The position numbers were made by a program, and so were the translations under genes. A model generated the notes under the pieces. The model made no database searches, was not told the DNA's origin, and saw nothing but the letters and a program-made list of their open reading frames with translations. Positions 24,625-32,800 of a stretch of 64,000 nucleotides of DNA are shown piece after piece. The stretch's first letter is position 1, and every line of letters starts with the position of its first letter. The DNA lies in the NCBI GenBank assembly GCA_964400125.1, contig CAYNSR010000008.1, positions 45,272 to 109,271 on the forward strand. The letters are read 5' to 3'. The stretch is from Micavibrio sp964400125. Its GTDB lineage: Bacteria > Pseudomonadota > Alphaproteobacteria > Micavibrionales > Micavibrionaceae.

Positions 24625-25617
24625 ATGAAGAAAAAGGCTATGACGTTTTGCGCGCTCAACATCATGATGTTGGGCATGGCGGCCTGCGGCCCGAATACCT
24701 CGTCATCATCATCGCGCGATACGCTGGCCGATCCCCGCACACTGGCACGTCCGGCGGGCAATGACGGAACGTTTTCAATTGATCCGCCCCCTTCGGCGAG
24801 CGCGGAAAGCGCACAACAATCCGGCCCCTTCGCGGCCATCAAACCGCTCGAGATCAAACCCGGCGGGTCGCTTGGGTCACTCGGGCTGAATCTGAAACCA
24901 TTGCTTGGCGACAGTTCGCAAAACGCGGACACACGTTTCAATCGGCTTGAAAGCGCGGTCGTCGCGATGCAGGAAGACCTGAAAACACTGGCACCTTCGA
25001 TGCAGCGTCTGGCGTTGATCGAACGCGATCTTGAAGATCTGGTAACGCAGCTTGAAATATTGCTGCAAGAAGAATCCGGCGCACCCGCAACACCGACCGC
25101 AGTGGTCCCGCCGCCACCGTCCCGCGACCCGCAACCCCTGACCCCGGACGCAGAAATGTCTGCCCCGGCATCCCGGCCCGAACCCGCAAATATTCCATCC
25201 GGAAACGCTGAAGAATTCAGCGGCACGGATGACGGGGCCGTGATGCAGGCAGCACCTGCGCCGCAACAGGAACACCCCCCACCAACGGGGTTGCAGGCAA
25301 CATCCCTGCGGTTCGGGGAGCATGCGGACAAGACCCGTATCGTCATTGATCTGAACGGTCCGGTGACCTATCGCCACGATCTGGATAATGGCGAAAAACT
25401 TCTGGTGATTGAACTGGAAAAGAGCGGCTGGTCCGGAGCGACATCACAAAGCGCCGCATCGCCTCTGGTTCAATCCTGGTCAACACAAAAAATGGAGGAC
25501 GGCGGCACACGGCTGATTGTCGTTCTTCGCCGCGATACGACGGTGTTGCAGCACAGTCTGTTGAAACCGGACGGGGCGCAGGCGCATTACCGCCTGATGC
25601 TGGATTTGAAAAAATAA
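24625..25617 (+). CDS. Lipoprotein with coiled coil and AMIN-like C-terminal domain (fimbrial cluster, right end)
   Basis: The 330-residue protein has a good lipoprotein signal (MKKKAMTFCALNIMMLGMAA followed by Cys). It then has a Pro/Ser-rich linker, a helical coiled-coil region (TRFNRLESAVVAMQEDLKTL onward, about 105-160), another Pro-rich linker and an AMIN-like C-terminal domain (about 230-330) reading LRFGEHADKTRIVIDLN and RHDLDNGEKLLVIELE. The order of parts and key segments match the left-end gene at 12325-13257. It may anchor the fibre assembly machinery to peptidoglycan or the outer membrane; that is inference. The ribosome site is weak; ATG 24583 is an alternative start. Confidence 0.72.
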   Translation: MKKKAMTFCALNIMMLGMAACGPNTSSSSSRDTLADPRTLARPAGNDGTFSIDPPPSASAESAQQSGPFAAIKPLEIKPGGSLGSLGLNLKPLLGDSSQNADTRFNRLESAVVAMQEDLKTLAPSMQRLALIERDLEDLVTQLEILLQEESGAPATPTAVVPPPPSRDPQPLTPDAEMSAPASRPEPANIPSGNAEEFSGTDDGAVMQAAPAPQQEHPPPTGLQATSLRFGEHADKTRIVIDLNGPVTYRHDLDNGEKLLVIELEKSGWSGATSQSAASPLVQSWSTQKMEDGGTRLIVVLRRDTTVLQHSLLKPDGAQAHYRLMLDLKK

Positions 25618-25632
25618 CCCGGTCGCAGGCGT

Positions 25633-26319
25633 TTATTTTTTTCCTGCGAAGGATACGCCGTGAATCGGCTCGAGATCCGGCGGCGCATCTGACTGGGCTT
25701 CCGGGGCGGCGCGCTGGAAGGCCGCCAGCGCCATGCAGTTTTCCTCGATCCGGCGGCAAAGCGGCAAGTCCTGAACCGGCAGCCGATAACGCCGCAGATT
25801 ATACATCTGCGGCACCAGACACAAATCCGCCATGCTGACGCGATCCCCCAGAACATATTTACCGTACCAGCCCCGTTCGCGCAGCAACGTTTCAATCGCA
25901 ACCATGCCTTCCATCGCCCAATGGGCGTACCATTCGTTCTTTCCCGCCTCATCGACACCGAATTTTTCACTGAGATGTTTCAGCACCTTGAGATTGGTGA
26001 GCGGATGGATATCGGTCGCGACATTCATGGAAATCTGGCGGATATAGGCCCGTTCCTGCGCGTTGCCGTGCAACAGCGTCGGTTCGGGTTCGATCTGGTC
26101 GAGGTATTCGAGAATGGCAATGGATTGCGTCAGGGTAAAATTGTCATGCACCAGCGTTGGCACTGCCGCCATCGGATTAATCAGGCGGTACATTTCATGA
26201 AACTGTTCGCCCTTGGCCAGATGCACCGGGATCGTTTCAAAGGCAAGCCCCTTCATATGCAAGGCAATGCGAACCCGGTAAGCGGTGGATGAGCGGAAAT
26301 AACTGTAGAGGGCTATCAT
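25633..26319 (-). CDS. maiA: Maleylacetoacetate isomerase
   Basis: This 228-residue zeta-class glutathione S-transferase has the N-terminal thioredoxin fold with SSTAYRVRIAL (catalytic Ser region), then NPMAAVPTL and QSIAILEYLD, the glutathione-binding segments, followed by the all-helical C-terminal domain. It isomerises maleylacetoacetate to fumarylacetoacetate using glutathione, in tyrosine breakdown. It is the last gene of the hppD-fahA-maiA operon, and its ATG overlaps the fahA stop by four bases. It is of normal length. Confidence 0.93.
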   Translation of the reverse strand: MIALYSYFRSSTAYRVRIALHMKGLAFETIPVHLAKGEQFHEMYRLINPMAAVPTLVHDNFTLTQSIAILEYLDQIEPEPTLLHGNAQERAYIRQISMNVATDIHPLTNLKVLKHLSEKFGVDEAGKNEWYAHWAMEGMVAIETLLRERGWYGKYVLGDRVSMADLCLVPQMYNLRRYRLPVQDLPLCRRIEENCMALAAFQRAAPEAQSDAPPDLEPIHGVSFAGKK

Positions 26320-27293
26320 GTCGCCACAACCTTTTGTTCAATCGCGCCGAAGATGCTGTACCCGTTTTCGTTCTTCATCTCGATACGGATGATATCGCCG
26401 GTCGACATAAACGGCGTACTCGCCGCCCCGGTTTCAATTTTTTCAATCATGCGTATCTCAGCCAGACAACTGACCCCGGAGTTTCGGTCGCGGTTGGAAA
26501 CCGTCCCGGAACCGATGATCGTTCCCGCGCACAGGGGCCGCGTTTTTGCCGCATGGGCAATCAAAACGCCAAAATCAAACTGCATATCGACCCCGCAATT
26601 GGGCCGACCGACGATCCGGCCATTAAGAGTCGCAATCAGCGGCAGATGCAATTTATTACCGCGCCAAAGATTTCCAAGCGCCTCCGGCGTGACTGCCACG
26701 GGTGAAAATGCGCTCGGCGGCTTGCTCTGGAGAAAACCGAATCCCTTGGCCAGTTCGGCGGGAATCAGGTTGCGCAGCGAAATATCGTTCATGAGCATGA
26801 CGAGAACAATATGCTTTCCGGCATCGGCGGCACTGATCCCCATCGGGACATCATCGACGATGACGGCGATTTCTCCTTCGAAATCGACCCCGCATTCATC
26901 ATCGGGAACGGGAATATCGTCCTGCGGCCCGAGAATGGTATCGGATACGGCCTGATACATCAGCGGATCATGCAGGAATTCCGGCGGCATTTCCGCACCG
27001 CGCGCCTTGCGCACCAGTTCGACATGATTCAGATAGGCGCTGCCGTCGACAATCTGGTAAGCACGGGGCAGCGGCGCGGCGCAGGCGGCGGGATCGAATG
27101 GTAATATCCCGGCGGCAATACCGGATTCAAGATCGGTGAAGAGTTGCCGCAAATCCGGCGCGGCCATCCGCCAGTGATCGAGGGCGTATTGCAGCGTCGG
27201 TGCAATATCCCCGGCGGGAACACAGCGCGACAGATCGTCGCCAACCACCACCAGCCTGCCATCACGCCCATTTTTTAACGACGCGAGTTTCAT
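26316..27293 (-). CDS. fahA: Fumarylacetoacetate hydrolase
   Basis: The 325-residue protein has the FAH-family metal-binding signature DFEGEIAVIV near residue 140 and the downstream GSGTVSNRD segment. It hydrolyses fumarylacetoacetate to fumarate and acetoacetate, the last step of the homogentisate pathway. The start overlaps the hppD stop in an ATGA, and its end overlaps maiA, so the three genes are translationally coupled. Its size fits the bacterial FAH subgroup found next to maiA. Confidence 0.9.
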   Translation of the reverse strand: MKLASLKNGRDGRLVVVGDDLSRCVPAGDIAPTLQYALDHWRMAAPDLRQLFTDLESGIAAGILPFDPAACAAPLPRAYQIVDGSAYLNHVELVRKARGAEMPPEFLHDPLMYQAVSDTILGPQDDIPVPDDECGVDFEGEIAVIVDDVPMGISAADAGKHIVLVMLMNDISLRNLIPAELAKGFGFLQSKPPSAFSPVAVTPEALGNLWRGNKLHLPLIATLNGRIVGRPNCGVDMQFDFGVLIAHAAKTRPLCAGTIIGSGTVSNRDRNSGVSCLAEIRMIEKIETGAASTPFMSTGDIIRIEMKNENGYSIFGAIEQKVVAT

Positions 27294-28351
27294 GATGCCC
27301 TTGCGCTATCCTCCAGAACCCCGCGACGGATCTGGTCGAGTTCGATCGATTCAAACAATGCCTTAAAATTCCCTTCCCCGAAACCTTCATTGCCCTTGCG
27401 CTGGATGATCTCAAAGAAAATCGGGCCAATCGCGTCTTTGGTGAAAATTTGCAGCAATAATCCCTGCCCTTCCGTCGGCGCGCCGTCCAGAAGGATATTG
27501 AGGGACTTGAGTTTTGCAACATCTTCGCCATGACCGGGAACGCGTTTGTCGAGCATTTCGTAATAGGTCTCCGGTGTTTTCTGAAACTGCATGCCGGAGG
27601 AGCGAAGCATCTCGACCGTCTTGTAAATATCGTCGGTGCCAAGGGCGATATGCTGGATTCCTTCACCGTTATAACGCTTCAGGAATTCGGCGATTTGCGA
27701 TTTGTCGTCGGAGGATTCGTTTAGAGGGATACGAATCTTGCCGCACGGGCTGGTCATGGCGCGGGATTTCAGGCCTGTGAGTTTCCCTTCAATATCGAAA
27801 TAACGAATTTCGCGGAAATTAAAAATATCCTCATAATATTTGGCCCAGACATCCATATTGCCGCGATGAACGTTGTGGGTCACATGATCGATATAGGTAA
27901 AGCCAACTCCTGCGGGGGCCTTGTCATCGCCTGTGAAATGAAAATCGCGTTCATACAGGCCGTCATCGTCGATGAAATAGATCAGGCAGCCGCCAATCCC
28001 CTTGATCGCCGGGATATCGGGGCCCATCGACCCGCCATGATCTCCGGCAGCCTCTGCGCCGCGGGCAAGCGCATCCGCGTAGGCGGTGGCGGCATCCTTG
28101 ACACGAAAGCCCATAGCGCTGGCACCGGAGGTATGGATCGCCTGAAACGCACCGGACTGACCTGTGGTTTCATAATTCAGCAGGAAATTCACCCCGCCCT
28201 GACGGTACAAAACCACATTGCGCTCTTTGTGTCTGGCCACGGACGTAAAGCCAAAATCAGCGAAGAGTTTTTCAAGGATGGTCGGTTTGCCAGTATATTC
28301 GATAAAGGCAAAACCGTCCGTGCCCAGCGGATTTTCAAAAAGGTCGGCCAT
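27290..28351 (-). CDS. hppD: 4-hydroxyphenylpyruvate dioxygenase
   Basis: The 353-residue Fe(II) enzyme converts 4-hydroxyphenylpyruvate to homogentisate. Iron ligands are in IDHVTHNVHRGNMD (first His, near residue 160), GIQHIALGTDDI (second His, near 240) and PIFFEIIQRKG (Glu, near 315). The start follows a good site, GGGAGAAAAACA. It heads the catabolic operon. The enzyme between this step and fahA/maiA, homogentisate dioxygenase (hmgA), is not in the window. Confidence 0.95.
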   Translation of the reverse strand: MADLFENPLGTDGFAFIEYTGKPTILEKLFADFGFTSVARHKERNVVLYRQGGVNFLLNYETTGQSGAFQAIHTSGASAMGFRVKDAATAYADALARGAEAAGDHGGSMGPDIPAIKGIGGCLIYFIDDDGLYERDFHFTGDDKAPAGVGFTYIDHVTHNVHRGNMDVWAKYYEDIFNFREIRYFDIEGKLTGLKSRAMTSPCGKIRIPLNESSDDKSQIAEFLKRYNGEGIQHIALGTDDIYKTVEMLRSSGMQFQKTPETYYEMLDKRVPGHGEDVAKLKSLNILLDGAPTEGQGLLLQIFTKDAIGPIFFEIIQRKGNEGFGEGNFKALFESIELDQIRRGVLEDSARAS

Positions 28352-28434
28352 TGTTTTTCTCCCTGTTTATGACAGGAGGAAAGGTAGGCAATTGCAGACC
28401 CAAGATCAATGTTCAGTGCAATATGTCATAAGGC

Positions 28435-28444
28435 ATAACGTTAT
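28435..28444. promoter_or_regulatory. Short palindrome between hppD and bdhA (candidate operator)
   Basis: ATAACGTTAT is a perfect ten-base palindrome within the 200-base divergent gap between hppD and bdhA. It lies in an AT-rich patch 84 bases before hppD and 108 before bdhA. It could be an operator controlling tyrosine catabolism, but a palindrome this short can arise by chance. Confidence 0.25.
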
Positions 28445-28551
28445 AGAAAAGCATAGCTTCCGGTCCGTGCCGCTTTTACCATTGCGCAGAAGAAAATGAA
28501 TCGCTTTAATGCACCCAGATTCACTCTCCCCCGCCGCAGGATCGCATTATC

Positions 28552-29334
28552 ATGCTCAACGGAAAAACTGCCCTTGTTACCGGATCGACCAGCGGAATCG
28601 GCCTTGGCGTGGCCCGTGCGCTGGCCGGAGCGGGTGCCAATGTGGTCCTCAACGGGCTGGGCGATGCAAGTGAGATCGAAGAAACCCGCGCCGCCATCGA
28701 GTCCGATTTCGGAATCACCGCGACCTACGACCCCGCCGATATGACGAAACCGGACCAGATCCGCGCCATGTGCGCCAAAGCCGTTGCACAATTCGGCGTG
28801 GTGGATATTCTGGTCAATAATGCGGGCATCCAATTCGTCAGCCCCATCGACCAGTTCCCCGAGGAAAAATGGGACGCGATCATCGCCATCAACCTGAACA
28901 GCGCCTTCCATACCACCAAGGCCTGCCTGCCGGGGATGCGGGAAAAAGGGTGGGGCCGGATTATCAATATCGCCTCGGCGCACGGTCTGGTGGCCTCACC
29001 TTTCAAATCCGCCTATATCGCCGCCAAGCACGGGATGGTCGGCATGACCAAGACCATCGCGCTGGAAACAGCCACGGATAACATTACCTGCAACGCCATC
29101 TGCCCGGGCTATGTCAATACGCCGCTGGTGCAGAACCAGATCAAGGATCAGGCAAAGGTCCACGGCATTTCAGAGGCTGAGGTCGTCGAAAAAATCATGA
29201 TGCAACCGCAACCCACAAAAAAATTCGTTGAAACTGCCGATTTAGGGGCGCTCGCGGTTTTCCTGTGCAGCGATGCCGCCCAGAATATCACCGGCACGGC
29301 CCTGCCCGTCGACGGGGGATGGACCGCGCGATGA
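28552..29334 (+). CDS. bdhA: 3-hydroxybutyrate dehydrogenase
   Basis: The 260-residue classical short-chain dehydrogenase has the NAD motif TGSTSGIG at residues 10-17, NNAG near 88, the catalytic Ser (IASAHG), and YIAAKHG near 155. The C-terminus (VDGGWTAR) and the overall sequence are typical of D-3-hydroxybutyrate dehydrogenase. It oxidises hydroxybutyrate to acetoacetate, linking polyhydroxybutyrate use to acetoacetate, which is also a product of the neighbouring tyrosine pathway. The stop overlaps the next small gene (ATGA). Confidence 0.92.
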   Translation: MLNGKTALVTGSTSGIGLGVARALAGAGANVVLNGLGDASEIEETRAAIESDFGITATYDPADMTKPDQIRAMCAKAVAQFGVVDILVNNAGIQFVSPIDQFPEEKWDAIIAINLNSAFHTTKACLPGMREKGWGRIINIASAHGLVASPFKSAYIAAKHGMVGMTKTIALETATDNITCNAICPGYVNTPLVQNQIKDQAKVHGISEAEVVEKIMMQPQPTKKFVETADLGALAVFLCSDAAQNITGTALPVDGGWTAR

Positions 29335-29660
29335 ACAGACACAACGCCCCCGGCAACTATGAAGCCATCGCCAGAGAAGAACGGCAGGCTAAAAAAATGG
29401 TGAAGGCCGGGTTGATGGCCGCCTTTGGCGGCGGCGTCGGCCTTGCGACATGGTTGTTGCAAAGAATCTTCTCCGGCCTGACGTCATCGGATTCCACGAA
29501 TGCCATGATCGATACAATCTGCCTGATGCTGATAGCCTATGCCGTTGTGATTTTTGCCAGTTTCATCTTCCTGCGCAACTGGGTGCTGAAAATCAATATG
29601 ATCATGGTTTATGCGGTAATCCCGGGGATTTTGCTGAAACTGTTCATGGATATGAACTGA
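29331..29660 (+). CDS. Small membrane protein of unknown function (109 aa)
   Basis: This protein has a basic, soluble N-terminus (MNRHNAPGNYEAIAREERQA) and about three hydrophobic segments from residue 28 onward. Its ATG overlaps the bdhA stop by four bases, so it is co-translated with bdhA. No family is recognised. The following gap, 29661-29835, has no visible gene. Confidence 0.65.
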   Translation: MNRHNAPGNYEAIAREERQAKKMVKAGLMAAFGGGVGLATWLLQRIFSGLTSSDSTNAMIDTICLMLIAYAVVIFASFIFLRNWVLKINMIMVYAVIPGILLKLFMDMN

Positions 29661-29835
29661 TTTTTGCGAGATCGCCGCATCGGGGGATGGGAACTTTTCA
29701 CGAACGGGTTTTACGCAATCCTCTTACGCATCCGCAGCATGGATCATCCCTTGTTTACAGCGTGATTTCGGCATAGTTTCCCGACAAAATCGCGTATACT
29801 GGCGCAGTTGAATTCTGATACTGAAGGACGACATC

Positions 29836-32800
29836 ATGGCACCGGCCCAACACCCGCTGATTGCACAGGCACAAAAATCCCTCCCCGCAAAAACGCCCGC
29901 CCTGCAAAAGGAATTTACCGCCAAATTCCATGCTGAATGGACGCGCGAAGACCTCGACCGGATGGATGTCATCACCTTGCAACGCACGACGCAACTGCAC
30001 TGGGACATGATGCATGACCGCAAACCTGGAAAGGCGCTGGTCTGCGTGCACACCCCGGCAACGGACAAGGGCGGCTGGCCGCTGCACCGGACCGTGATTG
30101 ATTTCGTTGACGACGACATGGCCTTCCAGATCGATTCGATTACGGCGGAACTGACCCATTTTGGCCAGACGATCGACCTGATCGTCCATCCGTTGATTCA
30201 TGTAAAGCGCAATAAAAACGGCGATATCAGCACCATTGAAAACAAACCCGGGCCGGGCCTGAACGCACAATCGCATGTTCATATCCAGTTGACCCGCATG
30301 CTGACTGCGGCGCAATGCAAGGCATTGCAAGCCCGTCTGGAACAAATCGCCAGCGATTCCCGCTACGCGACCGGAGACTGGCTGGCAATGCGCGAAAAAC
30401 TGCGCGACGGGCAGAACGCGCTGAGCCGCGCACCGAAAACATTTTCTGCCGATGCAATCGGGGATTATCGGGACTTCCTCGATTATCTTTATAAGGACAA
30501 TTTCACCCTGCTCGGCTACCGCGAATATCGCTACGAAAAGGATAAAAACGGCAAAGCTGTCGCCAAAGCCGTAAAAAACTCCCATCTCGGACTGCTGCGG
30601 CACGAGGTTAAAACCGAAATCATGGCGGAAGGGGTCGATATTCTGCCTACGAATCTTGCCAAGCTTGGCAAGGACAAAGCCTTGCTGCATGTCTTCAAGC
30701 TCGGCAAAAAATCGACCGTTCACCGCCGCGTCCCTCTGGATGCGGTGATGGTGCGCCTGTTCGATGAAAAAGGGAAACATACCGGGGAGGCGATTTTTGT
30801 TGGCCTCTTTACGTCCGTGACATACTCCCGCAGTATTCGCGACATCCCCTATCTCAGCCGCAAGACCACGATGGTCATGGACCGCGCAAGATTTGAAACG
30901 GGCAGTCACGGCCACAAGGCCCTGTCGCATATCCTTGAAAAATATCCGCGGGACGAACTATTCCAGATCGACCCGGATACGCTCTACGACTACGCCATAT
31001 CCATCATGCGGTTGCAGGAGCGCCAGCGCATCGCCCTCTACACGCGGGTCGATATGTTCGAACAATATATTTCCTGCCTCGTCTACGTTCCACGCGACCG
31101 CTACGACACCCAGTTGCGCATGAAAATACAGGCTATTCTGGAGCAAGACCTGAACGGGAAATGTCACGATTTCTATACCACGCTTGACGATTCTCCGCTG
31201 GCGCGCGTCATGTTCATCGTAACACTGAACAAATCTGGCGCGCCAAAATTCGATCGCGAAGCCATTGAACTGAAGTTGCAGGAAGCGGGTCGCGCATGGG
31301 CTGAAAAAATCGCCGAGGCCTTTTCCGCAAAACTGGAGGATGACGAGGCTATTGCCGATCTGGTTGCGCGCTACGGCGATGCCTTCCCTTCATCCTACCG
31401 CGAAACATACGAAGCCAAGCAATGCGTCCACGACATCTTCCAGATTGAAAAAGCCCTGAACAGCAACGATCTGGAAATGGATCTGTACCGTCCGGGAACC
31501 GATGCCGGACACCAGTTGCGCCTGAAGCTATTTCGTCCCGGCGCGCCGGTGGTTTTATCCGACATCCTGCCGATCCTTGAAAACATGGGTCTGCGCGTTA
31601 TCGCCGAATTGCCTTTTGCCGTTACCCCGGCGGGAAGCGCGCAGACGGTCTGGATCCACGACTTCCAGATGGATATGCCCGAAGCCATAGGGAAAAAAGC
31701 CATCGATGTCGACGCCATCAATGAAAATGCTGAAGAATTGCTGTTGCATATATGGCACGGCGATGTTGAAAACGACAACCTGAACCGTCTGGCCATCACC
31801 GCAGCTATGCCGTGGCGCGATATTATCGTGATGCGCGCCTATGTCCGTTACATGCGGCAGGGGAAAACCGCTTTTTCAAAAACCTATCTGGAAAAGGCGA
31901 TGACCGATCACCCGGCTATCGCAAGATTGCTGGCCGACCTGTTCCATGCGCGCCTGAACCCGGCTCTGGCTCAAAAGGGCGAGACAGGAAAGGCGGACAA
32001 AATCATGACCGCGATAGAAACGGCGCTGAACGATGTGACATCTCTGGATCAGGACCGCATCCTGCGGGCGATTACGGCGATGATTTCCGGTACATTGCGC
32101 ACCAACGTCTTCCAGACTGATGCGCAGGGGCAGCCAAAACCCTATATGTCCTTCAAGCTGGACAGCGCCGCAATCCCGGACATTCCGGAACCGCGTCCAT
32201 ATCGTGAAATCTGGGTCTATTCACCGCGCATGGAAGGGGTTCACCTGCGCGCCGACCGCATTGCGCGGGGCGGCATACGCTGGTCCGACCGCAACGAGGA
32301 TTTCCGTACCGAAGTGCTGGGCCTGATGAAGGCGCAGCAGGTGAAAAACGCCGTCATCGTGCCGATGGGCGCAAAAGGCGGCTTTATCGTAAAAAATCCG
32401 CCCGTCAGCGCCGGACGCGCCGCCATGCAGGAAGAAGGCATTGCCTGCTATAAATATCTGGTACGCGGCCTGCTTGATATCACCGACAACCGGATCGGCA
32501 AAAAAATCGTTCCCCCGCGCGATGTCATCCGCCACGATGGCGACGACCCATATCTGGTCGTCGCAGCCGACAAGGGAACAGCGACATTTTCGGATATCGC
32601 CAACGGGCTGGCGGCGGAATACAATTTCTGGCTCGGCGATGCCTTTGCCTCCGGCGGATCGGTCGGATACGACCACAAGAAAATGGGCATTACCGCGCGC
32701 AGCGCATGGGAATCGGTCAAGCGCCATTTCCGCGAACTAGGCACGGACATCCAGACGACCGATTTCGACGTCATCGGCGTCGGCGACATGGCGGGCGATG

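Noticed and set aside
29755..30930. 391-codon minus-strand frame opposite the glutamate dehydrogenase
   Set aside because: It lies inside the unmistakable glutamate dehydrogenase gene and has no family-like motifs.
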